Positions 42,601-49,832 of a stretch of 64,000 nucleotides of DNA are shown here, piece by piece. The position numbers and the translations under genes were made by a program. Origin of the DNA: CAZKBP01 sp964551015 (GTDB lineage Bacteria > Bacteroidota > Bacteroidia > Cytophagales > Microscillaceae); NCBI GenBank assembly GCA_964551015.1, contig CAZKBP010000006.1, forward strand, positions 62,001 to 126,000, written 5' to 3'. Position 1 is the stretch's first letter. Every line of letters begins with the position of its first letter. The notes beneath the pieces were generated by a model. It was not told where the DNA came from. It did not search any database and saw only the letters and a program-made list of their open reading frames with translations.

Positions 42601-43178
42601 GCGATTTTCTGTGGATTTTTTTGGGAAAGGACTTCCAGAATTTCCTCCAGATCATCAAAAGCTTGCTCTTTATCTGCAGGTTCCTCAATTTCTCCATCTG
42701 CCAAGACGGGTTGAGCCACACGCTGGGAGCGGTAAGTGGAGAAGTCGCACTTCTGGAGGAGGTCATTAATCATGCCTTGGAGGCCCATTTCGCGGCCATC
42801 GTCGGGGGAGTAGATGCGATCAATGCCGTATTCGTGCAATTCCTTGATCTCGTCAGGGAGGATGGTACCACCACCCCCACCGAAGATGCGAATGTTGGCC
42901 TTGCGCTCTTTCAGGAGGTCATACATGTATTTGAGATACTCCACGTGCCCTCCTTGGTAGGAAGTAATGGCAATCCCTTGGGCATCTTCTTGGATGGCGC
43001 AGTCTACGATTTCGGCCACGCTACGGTTATGACCTAGGTGAATCACTTCCGCACCTGAAGCTTGGATGATGCGGCGCATAATGTTAATGGCGGCATCGTG
43101 GCCGTCAAACAGGGAAGCGGCAGTTACGATGCGGACGTGATTTTGGGGTCGGTAAGGCTTGATTTTATGTTCGGACAT
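39657..43178 (-). CDS. icmF: fused isobutyryl-CoA mutase (IcmF)
   Basis: An 1173-residue adenosylcobalamin enzyme that interconverts isobutyryl-CoA and n-butyryl-CoA, with its G-protein chaperone built in. Residues about 12-150 are the B12-binding domain, with the base-off histidine His27 in LFDGHDAAINIM and IFGGGGGTILPDEI. Residues about 220-560 are the MeaB-like GTPase, with P-loop GITGTGGAGKSSLVDEL and NKFDKRG. Residues about 590-1170 are the TIM-barrel mutase domain, with FFPYASGVFPLKRKGEDP, RMFAGEGGPERTNKRFHYLS (20 residues) and CDPSTSVSMTINGPAP. Order and length match IcmF and not separate methylmalonyl-CoA mutase; some IcmF variants prefer isovaleryl-CoA/pivalyl-CoA. The gene stands alone, with a terminator downstream and a possible -7 element upstream. 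Confidence 0.97.
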   Translation of the reverse strand: MSEHKIKPYRPQNHVRIVTAASLFDGHDAAINIMRRIIQASGAEVIHLGHNRSVAEIVDCAIQEDAQGIAITSYQGGHVEYLKYMYDLLKERKANIRIFGGGGGTILPDEIKELHEYGIDRIYSPDDGREMGLQGMINDLLQKCDFSTYRSQRVAQPVLADGEIEEPADKEQAFDDLEEILEVLSQKNPQKIARLISVAENYPEEYAGVRNRIEEMRQQNNVPVLGITGTGGAGKSSLVDELVRRFLMDFEEHTMAVISVDPSKRKTGGALLGDRIRMNSISNGRVYMRSLATRQSNLALSKHVQDAIDICKAAGFDFVIVETSGIGQSDTEITDHSDVSLYVMTSEYGAATQLEKIDMLDFADLIAINKFDKRGSLDALRDVRKQYKRNNMLFEAEDEQLPIYGTIASQFNDPGMNQLYRKIMDKIVERTEVKKLQSDFALSQAMSEKIYIIPPERVRYLAEICENSDQYNSFVEEQSRIARKMYQLKGTIDQLREGIGKKTVEFVEESEELVHAIEHVQGEPEYLKDLIERYHHLEDQLDAECKQSLQEWANFVKRYQADKYQFQVRNKVIEQDLYYTSLSGTRVPRISLPKYQDWGDILKWILTENAPGFFPYASGVFPLKRKGEDPTRMFAGEGGPERTNKRFHYLSKDMPAKRLSTAFDSVTLYGENPDHRPDIYGKIGNSGVSVATLDDAKKLYSGFNLCDPSTSVSMTINGPAPMLLAFYMNAAIDQQCEIYIKENGLEAEVEEKIKAIYAEKGVPRPEYKGELPPTNDGLGLMLLGVTGDQVLPPNVYEEIKAKALSATRGTVQADILKEDQAQNTCIFSTEFALRMMGDIQQYFIDHQVRNFYSVSISGYHIAEAGANPITQLALTLSNGFTFVEYYLSRGMHIDDFAPNLSFFFSNGMDPEYTVLGRVARRIWAKAMKYKYGGNDRSQKLKYHIQTSGRSLHAQEIAFNDIRTTLQALTAIYDNCNSLHTNAYDEAITTPTEESVRRAVAIQMIINHELGLAKNENPLQGAFIVEELTDLVEEAVYTEFRSINERGGVLGAMERMYQRSKIQDESLHYEMKKHTGELPIIGVNTFLDDKGSPTIVPGEVIRSTKEEKEFAISSRDAFHKRNEAIAPQSLKNLQKASVENGNIFEALMETAKVCSLGQISQALYEVGGQYRRNM

Positions 43179-43224
43179 AGGGAAAAAGTGTCTTAGTTTC
43201 TTTACAATCCATCATTAATAAAGA

Positions 43225-43232
43225 CAAAGGTA
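43225..43232 (-). promoter_or_regulatory. possible -7 element for icmF
   Basis: The minus strand reads TACCTTTG, matching TAnnTTTG, 46 bases before the icmF ATG. The nearest upstream TTTG lies only 14 bases away, which is short for a -33 element. Confidence 0.35.
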
Positions 43233-43262
43233 GGGAAATTTTTGTTCAAAGTTTTTGTAGCT

Positions 43263-43339
43263 CCGAAGCTAGAGCTTCGGCGGTTTGAGAAAAGAGATTG
43301 GAATCTTGCCAGACCTAAGTGCGAAGCTGGGAAGCTTCG
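43263..43339. repeat. two related palindromes with a GAAGCT core
   Basis: CCGAAGCTAGAGCTTCGG (43263-43280) is a perfect 18-base palindrome. CGAAGCT-GGGA-AGCTTCG (43322-43339) is a hairpin with the same core in the 360-base gap between icmF and the subtilisin gene. Neither has a T tract. They could be a small dispersed repeat or paired operator-like sites. The remainder of the gap holds the two divergent promoter regions and nothing else recognised. Confidence 0.6.
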
Positions 43340-43538
43340 TACAGTTGGAGTTATGTCTAACCTTTAGTGATTTCGCTCATTCCAACCAGCATTAAAAGCA
43401 AGTCTAATCACGGGGATATTCTAAATAATCACTAAATTGGCGAACATTGCACTGATACGTAGCTAAAAAACAGCTTATCATCTAAGTATTATGTGCGTTT
43501 GTCTACACATTAATCTAATTTATCATTTACCTAACATT

Positions 43539-46463
43539 ATGAAAACAACTTTATCCGTGTTGATGTTGAGCCTCTTGGCCATTTCTGTGGCTTCCGCTCA
43601 AAAGCAATCCTACTATTATTCGGGAGGGGAGAAAATTTACCTCAGCCTAGACCCGAGTGCGGCCATCATTCAATTCAAAAAAGGCCACTTGCCCTCTCGT
43701 CAGTTTGCCGACAAAAGTGCGGGGATGCTCGAGGAGATTAGCTTCCACGACCGCAAAGGAAGAGCCATTTTAAATTTTAAAACAACACAAAAAAGTAGCC
43801 TCACCGAGCTGGCCAGTGATCTAGTAGTGGATCAAAGCAAAATCGAGAGCATTAGTTATGCTTATCGTTTGGATGGTGACTTTCGTTTTTGGCCTACCAA
43901 CCAGATCGTCCTTCAGCCTAAAGAGGGCATTTCGCTTGCGGCTTTCAGCCAATTGATGAAGGATCATGAAGCCGAGTATGCCCGTACCGATTTTGGAACC
44001 ATCGTCCTTCGGCTAAAAGATATGAATAAGGCCGTGGCTTTGGCCAATGAGATTTACGAAAGTGGTCTAGTCAAATTTTCTCACCCTGATTTTTATGCCC
44101 CCGTCACGCATTATGACAATCCTTTGAAAGGCATCGAGAATCTCTCTGACGTGCTTACACCTAGCGATCCTCTCTATCCTGAGCAGTTTCAGATGAACAA
44201 TACAGGTCAGACCCTAGATGGCTTCGCAGGAGCTAATGACGCGGATTGTAACGCGCCCGAAGCTTGGGATATCACCCTTGGTGCTAGCAGTATCACCGTG
44301 GCCGTGATTGACGATGGTGTGGAAGCCCACGAGGATTTGGACGACCTGCTTACTGGATACACTCCTTGGAACGGTGGAAACGGAAGCCCTCTCTCAAATG
44401 GGGCACACGGGCAAGCTTGTGCTGGAATTATCGCTGCTGATCACAATGGAATCGGAGTTGCGGGAGTAGCGCCTAATGTCAATATTTTACCTGTTAATAT
44501 CTTCGCGGGGAACGAATCTACGCAGGATCTAGCCAATGCCATCAATTGGGCCGTTGCCAACGGGGCAGACGTGCTGAGCAACTCTTGGGGATTCCCGAAT
44601 ACTTGTACTGCTCAGGCCGATAATATTAATAACGCCTTGGTCAATGCCGTGACCAACGGACGAGGGGGCAAAGGCTGTATCGTGGTATTTGCTTCGGGAA
44701 ATGGAGGACAAAACTGTGTAGATTATCCTGCTTGGAAAGACGAATGTATCGCCGTGGGAGCCTTTGGTAACGACGGGATCGTGTCGGAATATTCCAACCA
44801 AGGCACGGCACTGGATATTGCTGCGCCTTCTAATGATATCAGGTCGTCTTTCTTTGGAAATACCTTAGTGGGTGCGGGCGTTAGAACCATTGATCGCGAG
44901 GGAAGTCTGGGTTATGCTTCGGGAAATTATACCAGCACTTTTGGGGGAACCTCAGCGGCTTGCCCCGTGGTGAGTGGCGTGGCGGCTTTGGTGCTATCTG
45001 TCAATCCTAATTTGACCGAACCTCAAGTAAAAAACATTCTTTACACCTCAGCCATTGATATGGGAGCAAACGGTAGAGATGATGCCTACGGCCACGGTAG
45101 AGTGAACGCCTTCGGTGCGGTCGTCGCTGCTGGAGGTAGCTCCAACAATACCGCTCCTGTCGCCGCCTTTTCGGCTAATCCGACGAGTGGAACGGCTCCC
45201 TTATTGGTAAGCTTTGACGCCAACGCTTCTTCGGATGCAGATGGAGATAATCTAACCTACAGCTGGGACTTTGGAGATGGAAGCACGGCAACTGGAGTTA
45301 GCCCAAGCTACACTTACAATACTACTGGAAGTTATACCGCTACTTTAACCGTAAGCGATGGTCAAGCCTCTGACCAAACCAGCACGACCATCACCGTGAA
45401 CCCTTCTACTCCAACCAATACTCCCCCAGTCGCCGCCTTTTCGGCTAATCCGACGAGTGGAACGGCTCCCTTATTGGTAAGCTTTGATGCCAACGCTTCT
45501 TCGGATACAGATGGAGATAACCTGACTTATTCTTGGGCTTTTGGAGACGGCAATAATGCCACCGGAGTTGCCCCAAGCCATACCTACACCGCTGCCGGAA
45601 ACTACACCGCTATCCTGACCGTAAGCGACGGCCAAGCAACTGACCAAGCCAGTACGACTATCACGGTAAGCGAGCCAAGCGGAGGCGGAACAGACGTGAT
45701 TTCATCCAATTCTTTTGAGACGGGTTGGGAAGATTGGAATGATGGCGGAAGCAATTCTACCTTGGTAAATAGCCCTAGCTGGTCTTGGGACGGCAATAAC
45801 TCTATCCGCCTGCGAGATAATACGAGTTCTTCCTTGACTTTCTCTGATCCTTTCAATCTGAGTGCTTACAATACCGTAGAGATTGAATTTTACTTCATTC
45901 TTCGTGGTATGGAGAGCGATGATAGCTTCTCTCTACAATACAATGATGGTGATGGCTGGGTCGTCATCGCTAATTACTCCGATGCGGATAATTTGGTGAA
46001 CAATACTTTTTATGTGTCTACGATTAGCTTGAATCCTTCTATTGTGAATTTGAGCAACGGAGCTAGTTTCAGATTTGTAAATAACGGTAGTGCTAGAAAT
46101 GACCGAGTCTATCTGGATGCCATTACCATCACGGGTTCTGCTTCTCCGAGTACCTTGTCACTGGGAGAGCACGTGAGCACGGCATCGCTAGATCTTCCGC
46201 AGCGTGTACTGCCTTTGGAAGATGAAGTTGATGAACTTACTCGCGAAAACATAAGCGTTTATCCTAATATGGCTTCTCGTGTACTAAATATCAGCAACCT
46301 ACCCGTAGAAGCAAATGTTGAGGTTTACAATTCCTTGGGTAGAAAAGTTTCTGTAATGAAAAATGAGAATACTTTAAACATCAAGCACTTAGAGCGAGGT
46401 ATTTATTTTATCAAAATTGATGACGGTAGAAACGTCAAAGTAATGCGTTTTATCAAAGAATAA
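43539..46463 (+). CDS. secreted subtilisin-like (S8) protease with two PKD domains and T9SS sorting domain
   Basis: A 974-residue exported protease starting MKTTLSVLMLSLL at 43539; the frame extends 48 bases further upstream, but the signal peptide begins here and ends near SVASAQ. A propeptide-like region covers about 25-215. The S8 domain has a complete triad: Asp258 in AVIDDGVEAHED, His290 in NGAHGQACAGII and Ser472 in FGGTSAACPVVSG, with the oxyanion Asn in SNSWGFPN. Two PKD domains (about 541-625 and 631-715) are near-copies of each other. A jelly-roll-like domain (about 722-875) precedes the C-terminal T9SS type A sorting domain (ISVYPNMASRVLNIS, GIYFIKIDDG). It should act outside the cell on proteins. 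A strong terminator follows 27 bases after the stop. Confidence 0.95.
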   Translation: MKTTLSVLMLSLLAISVASAQKQSYYYSGGEKIYLSLDPSAAIIQFKKGHLPSRQFADKSAGMLEEISFHDRKGRAILNFKTTQKSSLTELASDLVVDQSKIESISYAYRLDGDFRFWPTNQIVLQPKEGISLAAFSQLMKDHEAEYARTDFGTIVLRLKDMNKAVALANEIYESGLVKFSHPDFYAPVTHYDNPLKGIENLSDVLTPSDPLYPEQFQMNNTGQTLDGFAGANDADCNAPEAWDITLGASSITVAVIDDGVEAHEDLDDLLTGYTPWNGGNGSPLSNGAHGQACAGIIAADHNGIGVAGVAPNVNILPVNIFAGNESTQDLANAINWAVANGADVLSNSWGFPNTCTAQADNINNALVNAVTNGRGGKGCIVVFASGNGGQNCVDYPAWKDECIAVGAFGNDGIVSEYSNQGTALDIAAPSNDIRSSFFGNTLVGAGVRTIDREGSLGYASGNYTSTFGGTSAACPVVSGVAALVLSVNPNLTEPQVKNILYTSAIDMGANGRDDAYGHGRVNAFGAVVAAGGSSNNTAPVAAFSANPTSGTAPLLVSFDANASSDADGDNLTYSWDFGDGSTATGVSPSYTYNTTGSYTATLTVSDGQASDQTSTTITVNPSTPTNTPPVAAFSANPTSGTAPLLVSFDANASSDTDGDNLTYSWAFGDGNNATGVAPSHTYTAAGNYTAILTVSDGQATDQASTTITVSEPSGGGTDVISSNSFETGWEDWNDGGSNSTLVNSPSWSWDGNNSIRLRDNTSSSLTFSDPFNLSAYNTVEIEFYFILRGMESDDSFSLQYNDGDGWVVIANYSDADNLVNNTFYVSTISLNPSIVNLSNGASFRFVNNGSARNDRVYLDAITITGSASPSTLSLGEHVSTASLDLPQRVLPLEDEVDELTRENISVYPNMASRVLNISNLPVEANVEVYNSLGRKVSVMKNENTLNIKHLERGIYFIKIDDGRNVKVMRFIKE
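45160..45520 (+). repeat. recent tandem duplication inside the PKD-coding region
   Basis: Bases 45160-45250 and 45430-45520 are identical except for two differences (GAC/GAT and GCA/ACA codon changes). The offset is 270 bases, exactly 90 codons. The second halves of the two PKD units are clearly more diverged, so identity is confined to the 5' part. Confidence 0.9.
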
Positions 46464-46489
46464 ATATAAAGCTAGAAAACAAACCAATG

Positions 46490-46524
46490 AAGAGGTTTCG
46501 CCCAAGGGTGAAGCCTCTTTTTTT
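46490..46524 (+). terminator. intrinsic terminator of the subtilisin gene
   Basis: AAGAGGTTTCGCCC (46490-46503) pairs with GGGTGAAGCCTCTT (46506-46519), with two G-T wobbles and a two-base spacer that becomes part of the loop, followed by seven T ending at 46524. Confidence 0.88.
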
Positions 46525-46775
46525 GGCAGTTCTGAGTGAGCCACTTCATCCCAAATGACACAAGTATTTCCAGTTGTAAAACAGAAAAAGCCCAAGCCAA
46601 GGTTTGGGGTTCGTTTTGTAGAAAGCTGGCAGCTCCAGAACTTCAATTTCGGAAGCCCAAACCTCCGATACCAAACCCCAAAGGAAAATCGTTTTTTTTA
46701 TTCGGTTCACTTTGTTCTCACGAGTAAGCAGAGTAAAATGCTTTCTATATGGTTATCAGAACCCAAACCATTTTG

Positions 46776-46952
46776 ATGCCTTCTTGGAGCATTTCAAGCC
46801 AAGCAATACAAATGCTCATGAGAACCTTTTACCAAAAATGGGTAGGAGAAGGTACGAATAAGCAAGCGGCCTTTCAGGCGGCGTAGCCAATAATCAAGGC
46901 CGAATATCCAGAATCCTACCACTGGGGAGCATTTATCACGATAGGAGAATAA
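46776..46952 (+). pseudogene. remnant of a CHAT-domain (caspase-like) protein, C-terminal end with internal stop
   Basis: Read as 59 codons with one in-frame TAG (codon 37), the frame gives the end of a CHAT domain: SWSISSQAIQMLMRTFYQKW, then TNKQAAFQAA, stop, PIIKAEYPESYHWGAFITIGE split as PIIKAEYPE and SYHWGAFITIGE. This matches the standard CHAT ending (helix with MxxFYxxW, an AAQ helix, then YPxPYYWGAFxxxG). The stop replaces the expected Gln of AAQ, a CAG to TAG change. The catalytic His and Cys and the rest of the gene are absent upstream. CHAT peptidases act in separase-like, caspase-like and CRISPR- or TPR-linked defence proteins; this copy is dead. Confidence 0.75.
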
Positions 46953-46970
46953 GCAACAATTTTAGCTTCT

Positions 46971-47348
46971 TTAGCCCAGCCCATCAAAAATCCGCTTAGC
47001 TAAGAAGCGAGTCAGCCTTTTATGTATCTCTGCGCGGTGATTTTGATAAAAAGCATATTCTGCTGAGGTGAAATGGCCGATCAAAAGTCCAATCAGCAGA
47101 AATTTCAAATCCTTGCGCTTGGTAAGGGCATTCTCGATAAATTTCTTTTTTTGTTCGGTGGAGAAAGTCTGATAATCTGCTTTGTTTTCTGCTAAGTAAT
47201 CTTGGAAAATCTGGAGAATACGCTCGTTTTGCATCTTGAGTACAGGGCGAAGCGTTGCTACCTGAAATTGTCCCATTTCACTACCCTCAGGACTTACCAC
47301 AGGCAGGATAGGACGTAGGGCGAGGAGTTTTTGGTCTTGATTGTTCAA
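46971..47348 (-). CDS. conserved small Bacteroidota protein, function unknown
   Basis: A 125-residue soluble, helical protein. The core FQVATLRPVLKMQNERILQI (20 residues) and the following FSTEQKKKFIENALTKRKDL match a small family common in Flavobacteriia and Cytophagia, sometimes labelled glyoxalase without evidence. No glyoxalase metal ligands are seen. A hydrophobic patch LKFLLIGLLIGHFTSAEY suggests an oligomer interface. It is divergent from the EthD-like gene with 86 bases between them. Confidence 0.75.
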   Translation of the reverse strand: MNNQDQKLLALRPILPVVSPEGSEMGQFQVATLRPVLKMQNERILQIFQDYLAENKADYQTFSTEQKKKFIENALTKRKDLKFLLIGLLIGHFTSAEYAFYQNHRAEIHKRLTRFLAKRIFDGLG

Positions 47349-47434
47349 AATTTTATAGTTTTTCCCAAAAACAATGGTATAAATCCAATAGTTATACTAT
47401 TAAAATTATTTATCGATCACTAAACCTATAAAAA

Positions 47435-47764
47435 ATGTCTAACCCTTCGTTTAAGGCCATCACTATTTCTAAAAGAAAAGAAGGAATGACCATTGAGGAA
47501 TTCCGCAAACACGTTCTGGAAGTGCACGTCCCTTTGGTCAAGAAAATCCCCGGTGTGCGCAAATACACTCAGAATTTCGTGAATCCTGGCGACGAGGCTG
47601 TACTTTATGATTGCATTACCGAAGTTTGGTTTGATAGCAAGGAAGCCATGGAGCAAGGCTTCGCTACCCCCGAAGCTCAGGCGGCTTTTGACGATATTCC
47701 GCTTTGTATCTCTGATTTAACTACCTTACAGGTGCAAGAACACGAAATTCCCTTGGAAGCCTAG
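47435..47764 (+). CDS. EthD-domain (dimeric alpha-beta barrel) protein
   Basis: A 109-residue protein with the EthD family pattern. KAITISKRKEGMTIEEFRKH (20 residues) leads into VLEVHVPLVKKIPGVRKYTQN, cited here as VLEVHVPLVKK and IPGVRKYTQN, then a strand VLYDCITEVWFDSKEAMEQG and the helix TPEAQAAFDDI. EthD-like proteins are ferredoxin-fold dimers found as accessory or degradative enzymes. The substrate is not predictable. It is a complete single-domain protein and ends about 95 bases before a strong terminator. Confidence 0.9.
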   Translation: MSNPSFKAITISKRKEGMTIEEFRKHVLEVHVPLVKKIPGVRKYTQNFVNPGDEAVLYDCITEVWFDSKEAMEQGFATPEAQAAFDDIPLCISDLTTLQVQEHEIPLEA

Positions 47765-47858
47765 GTCTAAATTTTTACAAGAAACTCCTGAAAAATCAGG
47801 TTCCAAAAGTGGGCTTTTGTAGCCCGAAGGTGAATTTTAAATAAGCTCTTAGTTGGTG

Positions 47859-47903
47859 AAGCTATTCTTGGTTGCTAAACAGTAATCAGGAATAGCTTTT
47901 TTT
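47859..47903 (+). terminator. intrinsic terminator after the EthD-like gene
   Basis: AAGCTATTCTTG (47859-47870) pairs with CAGGAATAGCTT (47887-47898) over 12 base pairs with one G-T wobble and a 16-base loop, followed by seven T (47897-47903). Confidence 0.85.
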
Positions 47904-48048
47904 GTCCAGTTTTTCCTGCTTCAACAGAGGTAACCATTCCCCGAAGGCTACACTATAGATTGCAAGCTGACCCCTGAGTAAGTAATGATGAATCGGAAAT
48001 TACTTCTCAGACAAATTCAATCTATTCAAATTCTAATATTCACAACCT

Positions 48049-48384
48049 ATGTTCACATCAAAACCTGATTATCTTAATCTATCAAATTTTATTGTCCAAT
48101 TACTCATTTGGGGTTCATTTATGGCCTTGCTAGGTAGTTGCGCCAGTGACGGCACCCCTGTACGGAATCTAGGAGGCACCTTTGTAGTGAGCACGGTAGA
48201 TACACAAGATGGTGATATCTATCGTTTTTTAGACTTGGAAATCAACTTGCTGGATCATGATGGAAGTGATGAAGTGGTTTAGAATACTGGTACGATGACC
48301 ATATTAGATCAAGGGGATGGCTTCTATCGCTTTGGGTATACCCTAATGGGCTGGGAAAAGAGACATGAACAAATCCATAGATAA
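48049..48384 (+). pseudogene. interrupted lipoprotein gene (in-frame TAG)
   Basis: The frame starts with ATG at 48049, encodes a signal peptide with lipobox LLGSC (Cys about 31) and a mature segment with GGTFVVSTVDTQDGD and FLDLEINLLDHDG, then meets TAG at 48280-48282. Translation continues in the same frame for 33 more codons (TILDQGDGFYRFGYTLMGWE) to a TAA at 48382. The continuing strand-like pattern suggests the TAG is a nonsense mutation. The intact product would have about 111 residues. The short 77-residue form could still be made. No family recognised. Confidence 0.6.
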
Positions 48385-48419
48385 AAAAAAATGAGTGCCT
48401 CAGTAGATGAGGCACTCAT
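48383..48419 (-). terminator. perfect intrinsic terminator facing the minus strand, with no known gene before it
   Basis: ATGAGTGCCTCA (48391-48402) and TGAGGCACTCAT (48408-48419) form a perfect 12-base-pair stem with a 5-base loop. On the minus strand it is followed by a run of eight T (complement of 48383-48390). On the plus strand no T tract follows. No minus-strand gene is recognised in 48420-48973. Confidence 0.7.
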
Positions 48420-48973
48420 AAAGCTACTAGTGTGGGATCAGAAAGCAAGCAGGTTGAATGAGATGTGTGGACAGCAAAATTCACAGTGTAAAGATAGTGA
48501 AGAGGAAGGGAGCCCTGCAAAAAAATGTTACCAACGACCGTTTTTTGCTACCAACAACCACAAGCAGAGCCAAAGCATCTTCATATCTATAAAGAAGCCA
48601 AAAGCCAATTAACGATTCTTTAACAAAAGATTTCTCGTGGCGATGCAACCTATCCAGCCATATTGATTGTCCTTTTATTGGAAATCAAGGTTCTTAAAAC
48701 CTTCCATATGTACGAAAACGTTCGCTACTGTATCACTTCCGAACGTTTAGCGAAGCCGTACGCTTCCTAAACTGTTCATTACAAATTATTTAGCTTTTTG
48801 GTATGACTTTGTGATCTTTTTCTGTTTTTGAAACATTTTTTTTGTTTTTGGGTAAAATAATAGTACCTTGCAATACCGAATACTGTGTGATACAGAATTT
48901 GCTGTTGACAAAGCACCACAGTGATTGGAAGGAACTAATCTTCAAGTCTGATTAACCCATAAAATCTATTTTC
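48420..48973. other. intergenic region before the ABC efflux operon
   Basis: No gene recognised. A plus-strand frame at 48391-48612 is low in ordinary protein features. An imperfect 37-base inverted repeat lies at 48741-48777 (GAACGTTTAGCGAAGCC pairing with CGCTTCCTAAACTGTTC, with two bulges). The operon promoter should lie at 48780-48960, but no exact TAnnTTTG was found. Confidence 0.5.
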
Positions 48974-49657
48974 ATGATTCAATTGAACCAAATTAACAAG
49001 TACTATTCAGTGGGTAAAAACAAGCTCCACGTACTGAAAGGAATCGATCTGACCATCCATGAAGGTGAGCTCGTCTCGATTATGGGTTCTTCGGGTTCTG
49101 GCAAGTCCACTATGCTCAATATCTTGGGCATATTAGATGACTATGATTCGGGTGAATACCAACTCAATCATACCTTGATGAAAAACCTCTCGGCTGCCAA
49201 AGCTGCCTATTATCGGAACCGCTTCATTGGCTTTGTTTTTCAGTCTTTCAATTTGCTTTCCTTCAAGAACGCCATGGAGAATGTAGCACTGCCCCTCTAT
49301 TATCAAAAAGTGCCTCGCCGAATTCGCAATAAGAAGGCACTTGAATACTTAGAGATGGTCGGACTCAAAGAATGGGCCGAGCACGCCCCCAACGAACTCT
49401 CTGGGGGGCAAAAGCAGAGAGTAGCCATTGCCCGCGCTTTAATCTCTCAACCCAAGGTGATCTTGGCCGATGAACCTACGGGAGCCTTAGATTCCAAGAC
49501 TTCTCAGGAAGTGATGAACATCTTCCGAGATGTGCATCAGCAGGGAATTACCGTCGTGATCGTAACCCACGAGCAAGATATTGCCGAGCAGACCCAACGC
49601 ATCATCCGATTGAGAGACGGAGTAATCGAGAAACAAAGCGAAAACGCGCTGGTCTGA
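48974..49657 (+). CDS. ABC transporter ATP-binding protein (MacB/LolD type)
   Basis: A 227-residue ATPase. Walker A is GSSGSGKST at 38-46, the Q-loop lies in GFVFQSFNLLSF, the signature is LSGGQKQRVAIARAL (about 139), Walker B is VILADEPTGALD and the H-loop is VIVTHEQDIAEQ. It matches the MacB/LolD/FtsE class that drives mechanotransmission by FtsX-like permeases rather than transport through a pore. It opens an operon with two permeases and a periplasmic adaptor. A 175-base gap to the first permease contains a tandem copy of CATATAACCA near 49720-49742 but no clear promoter. Confidence 0.97.
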   Translation: MIQLNQINKYYSVGKNKLHVLKGIDLTIHEGELVSIMGSSGSGKSTMLNILGILDDYDSGEYQLNHTLMKNLSAAKAAYYRNRFIGFVFQSFNLLSFKNAMENVALPLYYQKVPRRIRNKKALEYLEMVGLKEWAEHAPNELSGGQKQRVAIARALISQPKVILADEPTGALDSKTSQEVMNIFRDVHQQGITVVIVTHEQDIAEQTQRIIRLRDGVIEKQSENALV

Positions 49658-49832
49658 GCCACGCAGTCAAAGAGCTAAATTCAGGGAGCTTGGTTAGCCA
49701 TACTATTCTTTGAAAACCATATAACCATGAAGCCATATAACCACGGTGCTAGCCGGGCTACCCTAATTTTTTCTCGCTTCGCCCCAACCACCATCAGAAT
49801 CTGTAATGTACAATTTGTAATCTTCAAGAAAT

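Noticed and set aside
42171..43037. 288-codon open frame opposite icmF
   Set aside because: It lies fully antisense to the highly conserved B12-binding and GTPase domains and has no protein family features of its own.
43491..43538. Earlier start for the subtilisin gene
   Set aside because: The extra 16 residues would precede a normal signal peptide, so the ATG at 43539 is preferred.
48391..48612. 73-codon plus-strand frame
   Set aside because: Its ATG lies within the stem of a terminator hairpin, and the peptide has no recognisable features.
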